Shown: positions 1 to 14,430, numbered from the stretch's first letter. The stretch is 64,000 bases of DNA from Brachynemurus nebulosus (GCA_035578155.1 JAPWDM010000016.1:9138544-9202543); one strand, 5' to 3'. A program made the numbers and translations. The notes: a model not told the origin generated them from the letters alone.

Positions 1-360
1 TTAAAAAATTTGAAAAAAAATGAACTTACCTTTATAACAAATGCAATACACAAATATTAATTAATTTAAAAATGTTATTTAAGTCATTGTTTATTTATAA
101 TGTAGGAATTTTGGATTTTTATTATTTATAAAATAGAAATTTTGGATTTTTTGGAAAGAAAAAATATGTTCATAAAGGCCTTCCAGTTTACTATTTAAGT
201 TCCTTTTTTTTATTTAAAAATAAAACACAAAGGCAATTGGCGGATAAGCATGGGTAGGAATGCCTTCGTAGGAATTGTGTTGGATTTTTTCCTGCTAACT
301 GCTATTGGCACAAAATGGAAATTTACTGAGATTCCGCCTTTAAAAACTTAAAACCTTTTT
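1..360. repeat. Dispersed repeat, copy 1 of 2
   Basis: This stretch resembles 28015-28390 in the same orientation. Shared landmarks in the same order are an AAAATGTTATT(T/A)AAGTCA block, ATTTTGGATTTTTTG followed by AAAGAAAAAATAT, a TTTAAAAATAAAACACAA block, and ATAAGCATGGGTAGGAA followed by ATTGTGTTGG. Neither copy has a convincing reading frame. The copy is cut by the window edge, so its ends and class are unknown. Confidence 0.6.
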
Positions 361-1419
361 TTAAAGTCGCGATTAACTGGACACTCATCATTAGTTTTGA
401 AACCACCAAAATGACAAATCGCTTATAGACTTTCAATTACATTTCGTTTGTAAACATTTAGTACCGAAGATGAAAGGGAAAATTCGACTTCCGTGATGGG
501 GTCCCGCTGCTCACGGCGTTTTTTTTTTATCAATTCCACCCCAAATGACGGTACTGCAAATGTTTAGCGAAAGAGCTTTTAATTTCCTACCAGTTTGGTA
601 CGTCTCTAAATATACATGTTTTATATTCTCACTTAGGGTTTTTTCAAGCAAAATTTATATCATTTTATTCTTGTATAACCTTGTATCTGACAAAATTACG
701 TATAAGTTTTCATGTTACAGAAAAATAATTCTTTTTTGTTGACTAGTGTAATTTATACATAGATAAATTAATCAAGATTTATTCGGATTGGCAAATATTT
801 ACTTTGGGTATAAGCGCGTTGAAAATTTGACATGGTCTTATGAGAATTAATATTCACTCAACTGTACATTAGGCATAACAAGTAAAGATTTTGTAAGCAA
901 ATTTTCATGGGTAATGCATATTTAGTGTTATTATAACCATTATCTCATTTTATTGTATAGTGTATAGTTATATACTATTTGTATGTTTGTCTACATTGAC
1001 TGACGATGAACATATTGTTGAAGTCATTAAGTGAACAAGTATTAGTCACTGATAATAATAGTTGAATCAAATCAAAACAAATAATTTACATTTGAATTGA
1101 ATAACTTTTGAAAGTTATCATTCAAAATAAATAGATACCGACGGATACTATGTATACACAACCAAACATAAGTAGATGCAGTACATACGTAGCCGACTTA
1201 AGTAGTTTCAGGTGGCATTACAATTAAAATTCATTCATTTGAGTAATTAAATGATTGAAAATGTAAGTCAATAACTGAAATTTTCTATTCAAATGAAATA
1301 ATGGTACGAGTACATACATCAAAACAAAAGTTTCTCTGGCAATTTCCAGACTTGTAGTTCTTTCATTTATTTTATCGGTTTTTCGTTTTAGAAACGATTA
1401 AGTATACTTTTCCAGCCTT
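361..1419. other. AT-rich, no gene recognised
   Basis: I see no coding signal beyond short open frames expected by chance, and no terminal inverted repeats. A hydrophobic 65-codon frame at 545-742 has no start context, homology or splice partner that I can recognise. Confidence 0.5.
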
Positions 1420-2120
1420 TTGAATCGTAAGTTTGCATTTACACAGTAGGTAACTTTATGCATCAGCAACATTTAGGCCCGATTTACATTGTCACTCCAC
1501 TCTCACTCCGATATCATTACGCTCCCGATTCGATATAATCTTGTTGTGTTCACATTACAGTGCTGATATCATGCTGGTACCCATTCGTTCTCTATTCACA
1601 TTATAATGCCACTCTGGGTACACTCCCAGTTCGGCATGAGTTCGATACAAATATCTTTTCATAACAACTGAATGCAAGCGGACTGGAGTGGAATCAAAAA
1701 AGTGTTTACACTATAGGTACAAGCCATAACAAGTCTGATATCGCTCCAATAAAATATTACCTGAGTGGTATTGATATTGGAGTGGCATTGAAACGGGAGC
1801 GAACCGCGACTGATAGCGGACCGATATCAGAGCGATGATGTGAATACACTCATTGTTTATTGTGTAAGAATATTTTATCGAACCTGGAGCGGAGTGATAT
1901 CGGAATGAGAACAGAGCGTTAATGTAAATTGGACCTTACCTTTCTGTTTTCGAAGAACTATAGTCATAAAAAATAATAAGTCAAAACAGTTTACTTACCT
2001 TCCTAAGCAGGTAAATAGCAGCTTACTGTCAATTAGTAAAAATATTTTTCAATAGAAATTTGTATTCATTTTTATTAAAATTGCATTTTCGATGAATTTT
2101 ATTATTTTTAAATTTTATTA
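1420..2120. repeat. Dispersed repeat carrying a MITE; paralogue at 39580-39830
   Basis: The flanks of the MITE at 1476-1935 match an uninterrupted paralogue at 39580-39830. Shared blocks are TTGAATCGTAAGTT then GC(A/G)TTTACA on the left, and CTTACCTTCCTA, TCA(A/G)..TAGTAAA and ATTGCATTTTC(C/G)AT on the right. The copy at 39580 lacks the 460-bp insert and so acts as an empty site. Confidence 0.55.
1476..1935. mobile_element. 460-bp MITE, PIF/Harbinger-like, TTA target duplication
   Basis: The left end GGCCCGATTTACATTG and the reverse complement of the right end GGTCCAATTTACATTA form imperfect inverted repeats that extend about 50 bp through CTCA(C/T)TCCGATATCA. TTA lies directly on both sides (1473-1475 and 1936-1938). 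A paralogous locus at 39580 lacks the insert. A 3-bp TWA target and GG-rich ends are typical of PIF/Harbinger-type MITEs. The interior has several GATATC-centred motifs and no transposase. Confidence 0.75.
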
Positions 2121-4798
2121 TTTTTATATATTTACCAACCCCTCAAATAAAAGTTTACCGGCGCTCCTGATCTTCCGATTTTGCGTACTTCCCCTTAAAT
2201 TTGCACCGACATTATTCATACTTAGACAAATTTCATACCTAATCTCAACAGGCCTCGTACGGTGGGAAGATTTGTAGCAAATTCGGTGGCTCTTGGCCCC
2301 CCGACCCAGAAAGGTCGGCTTTCGGAAACCCACAGCAATTTCTACCATCGGGTAGAACGGTTTCCGCCCTTATGCATTTCTGCTTAATTTAAAATACGAC
2401 ATCTTTTCCCGATTAGCGACGTAACCCCCCGGCTTTGTGTAATATTTCCCGACTTCGTAACTTACGACAACTATTTTGTTTTCACCCGATGATAGTCTAC
2501 AGAGTAGAGTAAATTAACTAACCCAGTTTATATAATGTATGTTTTACGTCTCACATATTTTGGCTAAATTATTTATGCTACTAGTAAAAGTATTTAAAAG
2601 AAGTTTTCTCTCTAAGTATTATGTACCCTAGGTTATTTTCTGGTGTGTTCATATCGTTTTTCACACACATGGTATAATGATTGGTGAGCATCTGTTGTGT
2701 TTAGTTATTGGCCGATCCGACGATATTTTTTGGTTTATTGAGTTCTTCTTTTCCAAGAAAGCTAGGTGCTAAAGTTTTATTTTATATTATGCGCGCTCCA
2801 AGAGAGAGTTTGTCGCCATTTTTTATTGATATTTGATATTTTTCGCGCGGCCCCTATTGAAGATTTTGTCGCAAATGTGATGAATTTTGATGTTGAAATT
2901 TTGATATATATGAGGAATTTTGTATGTTGTTTGAGAGTACTTGTTTTCAGTCATAAAGAAGGATTTAATGAACGATGTTGTCTGATCGATAATGACGAAT
3001 ATGCTGCTTTTCTCACTGATGATTATTTTCCTCAAAATTTTTTCTATTTATCTATAAGAAAATGGTACATTGACTTTAAACTCGATAAGTTAAAGAGATA
3101 ACTTTCAGAATTTTTGTTACATTGATATATTTTGTGGTAAAGGAGAATATATACTTTATAATAATTATTAAAATATACTGAGAGAAATAAAATAATATTT
3201 ATAAATATAAAAAAAAAAATTGAAAACAAAACCATTGTAACGAAATTTGAATTTTATCCTTGTGGCAAATCTGGCAATGATTTATATCTTTTCAGCCTGT
3301 TTATTGAAAGTTTTGGTCCCAAAGCTATATGTTTTTCCTCCGTAGAGAGAGTTAGGATTACCGCCTGTTTATAGGGGTTAGGCCATTAGTTGATATTTAT
3401 GAATTTACGGTTTATCACCATTGTAAGGGATAAAACCGAGTTTGATGTTTATTATGAGAAGCGCACTCCAAAGATGAGTTTGCGTCATTATTTTTTCTAT
3501 TATTGATATTGTTATGATGTGTGGGAAAAAGTTTTCTTTTAGGGCCACCTAATATAGGCTGGAAATTTTTTTTTTACGAAGATTTTTCCTATATTTTTAT
3601 TGCCAGATCGGTTACATATAAGTATATATTTTGTCAAAAATTTTATACATGAAAGAAATTTGTTACTTTTTACTTAACTCGACTATGAAATTTACAAGTG
3701 AAGTACATTTAATTTAACCACTTCTGTACTTTGCAAAATATCTATTTTGTATTTTATCAAAACCAGAAGCTGCTGAGTACATAACATACCTAAATATAAT
3801 TTTTAAGTTTTCAGTGGACATTTACTAACAAGTTTGTACATGAATTGTTTAAAATAATTTTTTTTTTCTTTCTCATTCGGCATAAGCTGTCTTATATTTA
3901 CTGTCTACTAACTAATAAATATTTTCGTATTTTGTTACTAAAATGAGAATTTAATAACTTATAAGAGTAAAAGAAAACACAAAAAATTTGTTTTCTGAAT
4001 TATTTTATATTAATAACAGTTAACTGACTTTGATATCAATTTGTAAAAATAAGTATAAAACCGCATTTTTCAAGGCTATTTTGAAAGTTTGATTTTATAG
4101 TTTTATATCAAGAATATTTTGTTTTTCAATACAATACAACTTGCAATCTTACTTTCCCCTTTTATTGAAAGACACAGAGCAGCTGAATTTAGTGGGCTGT
4201 TTGATGGCGTGATTACGTATCACCCTCGTTATTGGCCGATTACGGCAGATATTTTGTTTTGTTTGCGAGAATTCGTTTTGTTTGCCTTACTTGGTAACTT
4301 CCTTTGTACTTATTTGACTTATACATACATAAGAGTACATCATATAACCCTTTTTTTTAAATTTGGTTGTTTTCAACTTTGAATCCCTTATTTTGTATGA
4401 AATAAAAACATTATATTCAAAAAAAGAGGGAATTTTACGATCTTTCAATAAAATTATTTAGCATTAACTAATTATTAAGGTATTAGAATAAATACAATTT
4501 ACTTCTACAACATTTTCCGTTATTTTTTTATAGCCATTTAAATGTTAAGTGCGCCATCTTACACGACACTACCCTAACCTTTATAATTAAAAGTTAAGTG
4601 ATACATACTATGTAGGTGCAGTTTATATGGCTGTGTTTTAATAACATAATGGAAACACCGACGACGCTTAAAACGTGTTTACATTTAATATTAATAACAA
4701 TTAAAGGAAGACAATTTAAATATTGGTGTGGATATCAATATATACGTGCATTAGCTATAGTGTTAAAATTTTCGAACAACTACGAGTAAAAGGCAAAC
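2121..4798. other. No gene recognised; one short internal duplication
   Basis: A patch around 2280-2460 is richer in G+C than its surroundings (CCCCCCGACC, CCCCCCGGC) but I do not recognise it. A motif GCGC(G/A)CTCCAA(G)AGA(G/T)GAGTTTG(T)CG followed by an ATT-rich stretch occurs at about 2790 and again at about 3462, indicating an old local duplication. The open frames at 2092-2348, 2766-3101 and 4119-4382 have no recognisable domain. Confidence 0.4.
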
Positions 4799-5773
4799 AT
4801 GTTTCATTTTAACATTAATCGAATAAAAAATATTAAAACAAACGATTTTTTAACCGTTTATGATTCTATAAAGCCAATATATTATATTTATAAAATTTTT
4901 GGTGTTGTTTCATTGGAATTCGATAAAAATACGCGAAAATTACAACAGTCGTTGTTACAGAAATGTTATACCTTTCTTATTTGTTCAATTTTTCTATATT
5001 TGTCAATTATTGAAATTCACAAAATAAATAGTGCAAAAAGTGGCTTAGATAATTTAAATCAATTTGTAACTACGGTGGCATATTTAAATATGAATTCGAT
5101 TTTAATTATACCAGTCGCAACATACATATGGGTTTTATTTAAAAATAGTCAATATTTACTGATATTCCAAACATTTCATGAGATTGATAAAATTATTTTG
5201 CATAAATTTAATCTCATTATGAAATATGGCTGGTTACGATCTTTAAACATTTGTGAGATATGTTTTATGTTTAGTTCCGCTTTAGTATCTGCAAAAAGTA
5301 ATTGTTTTATCTTCCATAAAGATTACACTTTATTGTCAGGGTGTGTGTTAGTTTTATGTTTGTGGCCGATATCAGTAATATTATTAAATTCTATACAATT
5401 TCTTAATTGTTGTTTGATATTATATTTTAAATTCAATGATTTAAATAAGTTAATATCAAGTCTTGATCTGATAAAAGCATACAGTGACCGATATGTGTTT
5501 GAATTACAAATAAAATCGATTTGTACCATTTACGATAAATTATTTTCATGTTTTAATTTAATTAATAAATATTTTGCGATACAAATCTTAATGAACGTGG
5601 CTGCAGCATTTTTGTCATTAACAGTGCAAATATTCTTTTTTATTAATGCATTTAAAAATGGTTTTGAGCAATATACGAGTCTAATGCTGGTATTTAGTTG
5701 CAGTGTTTGGACAGTATTACAAATTTTTATAATTATATTGATTATTATCACTTGTACAGCAACGGCTGAGCAG
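4799..5773 (+). CDS. Gustatory-receptor-like protein, large 5' exon
   Basis: A 325-codon open exon encodes a multi-pass membrane protein of the insect chemoreceptor type (7tm_7 gustatory receptor family), expected to be a ligand-gated channel in taste neurons. Residues 22-38 (YDSIKPIYYIYKIFG) match the usual N-terminal S-L-[KR]-P-[LI]-[YF]-Y-x-x-[KR]-[LIV]-x-G signature. Hydrophobic helices lie near residues 55-75, 88-112, 148-165, 178-210, 258-285 and 290-318, so six of seven are present. The exon most likely ends at GAGCAG before GTATTT (5774), in phase 0; reading on gives only 13 more codons. The family's last helix with its TYxxxxxQF motif would be in downstream exons. Candidate exons lie 14 kb away (19588-19656). 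The start is the first ATG of the frame. No internal stop is seen. Whether the gene is functional is unknown. Confidence 0.7.
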
Positions 5774-6026
5774 GTATTTGGAAACAAATATAAATATTAT
5801 TTTTATTTTATATAAGGTATTTGTGTATATTGGAAAAACAAATGAGGGAGTGGCTTAATATTTACCAATCTGGTGGCAAATAGTGAAATTACTGCCAGTA
5901 GGCTAAATCTGATAGGTAGATTTTTTTGACAGATTGACATGTTGAAAATTTGAAATTATTTTTTGAAAAGTAATATTATATAGTAGTATTATATTTTTAT
6001 GTTACATTCGATTATAATAAAATAAA
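5774..6026. other. Presumed intron start, no gene
   Basis: Sequence after the proposed GTATTT donor of the receptor exon. It is AT-rich and I see no coding signal. Confidence 0.3.
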
Positions 6027-6329
6027 ATGCGTGTAACTTTACAAGAAATATGTAAAATTGGAAATTGCGACTCTGCTAGTAAAAATTTTTTAGGTCGGGA
6101 AAATATTATAAATCGTTGGCATGTATTAAATTGTGGTAAAATGAATGGGAATGTGAAGAATTTTAAAGTAACTGGGTTTTGCTTATAAATGTCAAATTTA
6201 GAAAGTAATCCTCATGAAATCAATGGAGAAATAAGTAAAGAAGGGAAAATAATTGCAATAAAATGCTCATGTAAGGCTGCCAGCAGACTGATAAAACGAA
6301 ACGCCTTTATACAAAACGCTTTTGACTAA
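6027..6329 (+). pseudogene. SWIM-type zinc-finger protein fragment with in-frame stop
   Basis: A 101-codon frame is broken once by TAA at 6186-6188 and continues directly with ATG in the same frame. It reads ...NRWHVLNCGKMNG... before the stop, then SNPHEINGEISKEGKI and KCSCKA after it. The HVLNCG, SxPHEI and CxCKA series resembles the segment leading into the SWIM zinc finger (CxCx(n)CxH) of proteins that are common, often repeat-borne, in insect genomes. The later C-K-H part of the finger is missing after CSCKA. A MADF-like remnant follows at 6755. Family recall is from memory and unverified. Confidence 0.4.
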
Positions 6330-6754
6330 TTTCGGTAGAAGTTGTTTTCCTTATGCTTTTAATATGAGTGCACATACTATGGTGTCTAGATAAAAGTGGT
6401 CTAACTCAATGTATGCAAAAAAGCGTCCAAAAATAAGATGACATTAGTGTTCTTTGTATATCAAAGCGGTACAGTAATTATTCTCAACTTTGTTAGCTTT
6501 TGAATAGAATATTCTGGAATCTTTTTCAATGTTCAAGTCAGTTATAAAGTGGGTTTTTCGATCATTTTTAAAATAAACTTAATAATTTTTATTTTGCGTC
6601 TCATATAATTCTCTGTCACTATATAAAATTGGAGTCAGTACCATTGGATATTCGCCATATAATGTAATTTAAACTATAAGAGTTTATTTCATACATATGT
6701 ATAGCCACGTATTTTATAGATTTTTATTTAACGTACATTTTTTTTTTTCAAAAG

Positions 6755-6962
6755 GGCGTAAATACTGACGAATTAATTAGTTTGGTGGAAGCAAGACCTG
6801 TGTTGGATAGTTGTGATAAAAGAGCGTCCTAATAATCGAGAACTCATTGATAAATTATAGTTGAAAGTTTCAACTGAAATGTAGTCGGAAGTGTTAGTAA
6901 TTAGTAGAGCAAAATTAATCAATTTTATTAGATTTTTACCTAATTTAAAAATAAAGAAGTTA
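6755..6962 (+). pseudogene. Decayed MADF-like DNA-binding exon
   Basis: After a polypyrimidine tract and AG (6754) the frame reads GVNTDELISLVEARPVL, which matches the start of MADF domains ([DE]ELIxLVExxPxLW). The frame then shifts near 6825 and continues as ERPNNRELIDKL, TAG, LKVSTEM, TAG. Both TAG codons fall where tryptophan would suit the domain, consistent with TGG to TAG decay. MADF domains bind DNA in Adf-1-type regulators and in the accessory proteins of some transposons. This could be an exon of the same locus as the SWIM remnant upstream. Confidence 0.35.
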
Positions 6963-8151
6963 AAAAATAAATCATTTATCATTTATTTTGCTGTTGATAT
7001 CATTATTATAGGAAGGTTTTATGAAAAGGCAAAATTATGAAATTAATCCACTTTTTTGGATAATTCTAAAAGTTTCAACATTTTTAAACTTTACACTCCT
7101 TATCTAGTCTTCATTCTCCTCACTCCAGTATCATTCAAAATCTGCATCCATTAAAAAATTTTTTGAAGTCGCACGCGACTCTTCTAGTAGCATGATCCTG
7201 ATATCTGTTGTAACTTGTAACTTAAGTACCAGATTACGGAGATAATATGAGCTCAACAAGTGTTGCCCCTACTTTGCACTGACAGTACCAGGTTAGTACA
7301 GTGGTGGAATTGTACTCTGTCCAAAGAGAGTATATTTTGGAAGCTGTGCGCCTAGATTGAATTTTTATTCTCAAAATATCACTCGATTCTTTATGTAAAA
7401 ATATTTTATAAAGACCTTGATCATCTACGTAAAAGTGGGAAATTTCCATCTTAGTCACTGATAAAGCAAAAAACGTATTTGTAGAAAACGTTTTGTTTTA
7501 CGACAAAACATTTTGCTTGGCCAGTATTTTTAAATTACACAATACTATATGCCAATTAAATCATTTTTGATAAAATAATTTCTCATTTCCAATTTTAAGA
7601 AATATTATTTCGTATATATTATACCAAATGTAAATCAAACTTCACTTCATACACTTTGATGTAAAAACCACATAAAATTCTTGCTTTGAACGATCATCGC
7701 TAATTTACAGTATAAATTTTCTAATCAACCTTTTATTAAATTTGTTGAAACTGCACTAGTTCTCATTCTTCTAAGTTATTATTAACAGTACTATACAATT
7801 AGATAAAAGGAAATGTCAATGACAAAATTTCTTACTGCAAGATTTTTAGCAATAACTTTTGATAAAAGAAAAAGAAACTGTCTAATGTAATGACAGTTAA
7901 AATGAATGTAATAAAATATTTATGAAACTGTCAATTTGACCAATCAGAACTTGCTTACTCGCAGTAGTTACCTACTTTTTTGACCACCAGTTCGCGTATC
8001 TAAGTTTTACGGATCCCAATATTCAAACAAAAATTTGGAAGTGAATAATATACAATATTGTGGGTAATATCATCCAGTATTACCTTGAATGACTTAACTC
8101 CATTTTTGGAACAGATATTAACGTATGTTAGGTGATTTAGAGGAGAAATAT
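6963..8151. other. No gene recognised
   Basis: AT-rich sequence without recognisable coding frames or element ends. The 74-codon minus-strand frame at 7234-7458 matches nothing I know. Confidence 0.4.
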
Positions 8152-8159
8152 CTTTAGAC

Positions 8160-8947
8160 TAGGGATGTCGTTTTTTTTAAAAAAAATCGATTTTTGAATC
8201 GATTCGTATTTGTCAACAAAAGAATCGATGCTTAAATTATCGATTGTATTCAAAATCGATTCCAAGAAATCGATTCAAATTTGCTGTTGCAAAAGTGGCG
8301 GTAATTTTTAAGTAAAAATTTATAATTCAGAAAGATGAACTTTCGAAGTCTTTTAAGAAAAAAATATTAAACGTGTACATACTTAATTACCAACATTTTT
8401 TTTTTTTTAAATCTTATTCTATGGTATAGAGATGAATCACACCATCACAACAAAGTTGACAATTTTTGTTTTCATTTAATATAAAATATTAATTGTATTA
8501 ATATTATCTAAATTGTACTAAATGTTGAAAAGTTTTTATTTAATTGCATACAAAGTTTTTTTATAGATTAAGGGATAAAAAAAGAATTAAAAGTTTTTTT
8601 TAAATTCCCCGCCTAAACTTTATTGTTTTGTAAGTACATGGTACAGTTATCAATTTGTAAATTTTGACAATTTGATTTGATACATAGAGATTTATTATAT
8701 GCATTTGATGCTTAAAATTTAATAATCGTAGTACCCATAATAGATTTAAATTTAAATTAATAAATAAATAGCAACATATAAATAAAAACGCAATTTATAT
8801 TTTGAAAAAAAAAAATCGTTTCACGATTTCCATAAAATAAAAATCGATGTGTGAATCGATCTCAAAATCAATAATCGATTAAAAATCGGTTTTCATTCTT
8901 CCGATTAATCGATTTCTCGATTTATCGATTAAAAAAAGACATCCCTA
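8160..8947. mobile_element. 788-bp hAT-type MITE with 8-bp target duplication
   Basis: The ends TAGGGATGTCG... and ...GACATCCCTA are inverted repeats. They are flanked by a perfect 8-bp direct repeat CTTTAGAC (8152-8159 and 8948-8955), the hallmark of hAT insertion. The two subterminal regions are packed with ATCGAT(T) motifs in both orientations, more than ten in all, likely transposase-binding repeats. The middle is AT-rich and non-coding. A perfect duplication suggests a fairly recent insertion. Confidence 0.85.
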
Positions 8948-9153
8948 CTTTAGACTGGAAAAACTTATTAATTATTAATTATTTTTTGGTGCATAGCATA
9001 TGAGTATAACATTTCAAGAATATATTCCAAAATTTTCGAAAAGATATTCGAAGTACTTCATATGTTTTATCCTCTGAATGTAAAACGTGTTCGAAAGTTG
9101 TAATAGCATTTATGGCTGATTTGTTATAGCTGAATCATATGTATACATATATG

Positions 9154-9257
<104 letters not shown>

Positions 9258-10297
9258 CAGCCAGCAATATGATGTCTTTACAAGTTTTTAAATAAAGAGC
9301 TCTTATTACTCTTACTATTATAGCTCTTACGATTTGAACGTCTTAATTTTTTTCCAACTGAAGTCTCAAAGACGTTCTGGGGACGTCGAATGCGCCGCTA
9401 CAAGATTAGTTTACAACATCGTTAAGAATTCCGAAAGATCTCCTTTTTTGGCTTAAAAAAAGAAAAAGTTCTTAAAAAGCTCATAATTTAGACTTCTTCA
9501 AGAACTTTCATGAATTCAGAAAAAAGACTTCTTTAATACTTCTTATTTAAGATTCTTAAATAAAGATTATAGGATTCTTAGAAAGAAATTTTTAATATCA
9601 AAAATTAAACTTATAGAAATTTAATATTAATTCTTTATTTAGATAAATACAAATATTTTAACATTTGGCCTTCCTAGAATGAAAGTGGTATATTTCGAAA
9701 TTTGGAAATTTCCCCTTTTGGTACCAAATAATAGATAGTTCAGTAACCTAGCGAATAGTATATTTTATAAGCTTGCACGGTTTATAATTTTTGAAGGGTA
9801 TTCAAGGTGTTTGGATATGGGAGGTTACAGAAACGCCTATCTTTACAATGTTAAAAAATTGGATAGGGGGGGGGTAAGGAAAAGGGCATTCAGAGACGCT
9901 TAATTTTAAACATTTTGAATGCGTTGGTACAAATATTTGTATCTGTCAAATACAATTTGTTGGTAGTGTTACAAATTGTTTTGACGCGGTTTTCTTTAAT
10001 TTATTGAACTTTTGGTGATTAAAAATCAAGTCACAAATAGTTTAAAATATTTTAATACTTATACAGTGCATAAATTTTTACTTAAAAGTAAGCATTTTAC
10101 ACTTTATTTTTCTAACCTATAGAACTGTTCCTTATTTATGAGCACAGAGTCGTATTTAAATATATTGCACCTCTTTTTCATATTTGCATTTACTAAAAAT
10201 ATTATTTGTTTAAGCAAATTTTTTTGTTTGCATTAACTTTCAAAATTTTATGTATTTAATGGATAATTTAAATAAAATTTTGATCATATTTACAGAA

Positions 10298-12512
10298 ATG
10301 CCAGGTGCTCGTTGTTCCATGATCAATTGCAAAAATTACTACGATCATACTAAAAATCTAGGGATTCATTATTTCCGTTTCCCACGCAATCCACTTGTAT
10401 TACAAGAATTGTTGGATGTCACAGGACATTTAAATGATGAAAATTTCAATCCAAAAACCCGGTATGTTTGTTCTGATCATTTTAAAAAAGAAGACATTAA
10501 TGAAATGGTAACAATAAAAGGAATCAAGTACTTACTAAATAAAAATGCTATACCAATATCTGCTCCATCAAAAATATCTTGTACAAGCACTGCAACTACT
10601 AATATTCACAATCTGGACATAAATGAACCGTCCGTTAGTAATAACAAAATTGTTAACGAGATTGAGCTTCTCAGAAACCATATTAAAAAACTAGAAGCGG
10701 AAAACAAATCTTTGAAGCGCCAGCTAGCAAAACATAATCAGCAAGTAAAAGAAAAAACAATAAAAAATTAAGTTGAAAAACGAGCCTTTAACTCAAAATC
10801 AAATTGACATAATTACTGAGAAAAAGAAGAAAGTAGTTTGGACTAGTCAGGAACTAACAAATGAATTTACTTTGAGGGATCTTGGTGTTCGAGGCTACCG
10901 TTACGTTAAGGAAAAGCTAAAATTTCCATTGCCAAGTAAATATATATTTATATACATATATTTTAACAAGTATGCATACTTATTAAATGTACTAATGCAT
11001 ATTTTTTTTAGGTTTATTAACATTTCAAAAATGGGGATCGAGAATGAATTTGAAGCCCGGAATTTTTAATGGTGTGTTAAATTTTATGAAAATTAGCGGC
11101 CAAAAACTGAGTAATAAAGAAAAGCTTTGCGTTCTTTCATTTGACGAAATGAAAGTGAGACAAGTTGTAGAATACAACCAAAAAACCGACCAGATTGTCG
11201 GATCACATACGCAAATGCAAGTAAGTTTTGTTAGAGCATTATTTTCAAATTGGAAACAACCAGTTTACTTAGATTTTGATAAAAAAATGACAAAAGAAAT
11301 AATCAACAACATTATATCACGACTTTATGAAGTCGGCTTCACAGTAGTGGCAATCGTGAGCGACTGCGGCAGTTCAAATATGGGACTATGGAAAGATTTG
11401 AATATAAATATGAATAACGTTTTTTTTAACCACCCAATTGCTGGGGAGCCAATATTTGTGTTTGCTGATGCACCTCACTTACTAAAGTTAATTAGGAATT
11501 GGTTTCTGGACACAGGCTCTGTAACAGAAGGTGGTGATGTGATAAGTAAAAATTCAATTGAGGAACTAATAAATAAAAAAAACTGAAGTTAGTTCAGTTT
11601 GGAAAATAAATTTAAAACACGTCAGATGTCAGGGTGTTGAGCGATAAAATGTTCAATTAGCTACAGAACTGATATCTCACACTGTAGCTACGGCAATAAA
11701 ACATTATAATTTGGGTGAAAATGCGTTGCTTGTTAGCGAATTCATAGATAAAGTGAATTCGTGCGTTGATATAATGAATTCGCGGACATTGAACTGTAAT
11801 GTGCCTACAAAAACACCATACGGAACAAATTTACAAATGCAATCATCATTTTTAGAAACATTTGAAGCATTAGTAAAGTCAGTTCGATGTGTTGGTAAGA
11901 ATAATTTACAAATATTTCAAAAAGCAATTATTATTTCAATAAATTCTTTAAATGAATTATATAATTATTTATTTAAAAAATATAATATTAAATTTTTACT
12001 AACGCATCGGTTAAATCAAGATTGTTTAGAGAATTTTTTTTCACAAATAAGAACTCGTGGTGGTTTACATGATCATCCTTCACCGCTCAACGCTCTTAAC
12101 AGGATACGAATGATCATTTTAGGAAAGGCTCCTGGTCAGTTACAATGTAAATCAAATGTAAAAAATGTAGATGAAGATGAGATGTTATTAAGCAAACTCT
12201 TAAAAGAGAGCTTAATAACACTCGAAGCAAATCAGGAAGATTTGGAAGACTTTGAACCCATAACTATAGAAAAGCGAAATTAAACATTTTGAAAATTTGT
12301 TTTGCCAAATTTCGAAAAATAATAATTTACCTAAGGGAAAAAATATTACTGAAAAATTATATCAAATTTTTAAGCAAAAATTTCCAAATGGTGATGAGGA
12401 TGTAATTAAATTATTTATAAGTCAAAGATTATTTATTCGCATAAAATATATAAATGCTAGTAAAAATTTTGGTAACTATAAAACAAAAAAAATTAAAAAA
12501 ATTTTAAGTTAG
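10298..12512 (+). pseudogene. P-element-like (THAP) transposase, decayed
   Basis: The N-terminus (MPGARCSMINC...) is a C2CH THAP zinc finger with CSMINC, later CSDHF and the NAIPI tail, followed by a leucine-rich coiled coil near codons 125-150. After a frameshift near 10755-10772 comes a helix-turn-helix part ending KLKFPLPS. A 76-bp intron fits at 10936-11011 (GTAAAT...TTTTTTTAG) and keeps the frame. The RNase H-like core follows: LSFDEM with the first catalytic Asp, then VSDCGSSN, and LNQDCLENFFSQIR with the candidate final Glu, as in P and THAP9 transposases. Breaks are a frameshift in an A-run near 11575-11588, TAA at 11645-11647 and a frameshift near 12283. The product would have cut and inserted the surrounding element. 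It cannot be made intact. Confidence 0.85.
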
Positions 12513-12587
12513 TATTTAAATAAACATACATATTGAAACGAAACTGCTGTTTTTATTTCTTAATTTCATTAGATTTGCATATACGTA

Positions 12588-13975
<1,388 letters not shown>

Positions 13976-14430
13976 AATTATAATTTAATTTCAGATCTCA
14001 ATATGATTAAATATCATTTTCATAGTATTAAAATATAATATTTCAATACATCAGAACATAGTTTTTGTACAGTTAATATAAGTATATATTTTCACTAATT
14101 ATAAAATTGTTAAAATTTACTGGCAATAATATTAACTTCCCATTATAACTTGATTTTTATCGCATAACAATATATATGTTTAAATTTTAGTATAAATGCC
14201 GTTGTTAATTCTGTACGTACAATTGAAAAAATAAATCAAATACGGTCCTATGCTGTATGAATACGCTTTAGCTATAGTGAATTCCGTAACCTCCCATATC
14301 AACAAACCTTGAAGGGTATTAATATCTCAACATCACTAAGTACTTGAACTAATGTATTAGCAATTTTTAATTGCAATTATTTCAAAACGAACATTTCCCA
14401 GATATCCCATTTTCATACTAGGAAGGCGAT

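Noticed and set aside
545..742. 65-codon plus-strand open frame
   Set aside because: No recognised domain, AT-rich composition, and a length expected by chance.
4119..4382. 87-codon open frame upstream of the receptor exon
   Set aside because: No resemblance to chemoreceptors or any other family, and no splice link to the receptor frame.
9869..9885. G-run followed by TAAGG inside the P-like element, similar to the tip of the TTAA element
   Set aside because: It has no TTAA next to it and no matching opposite end; the similarity is a short coincidence.
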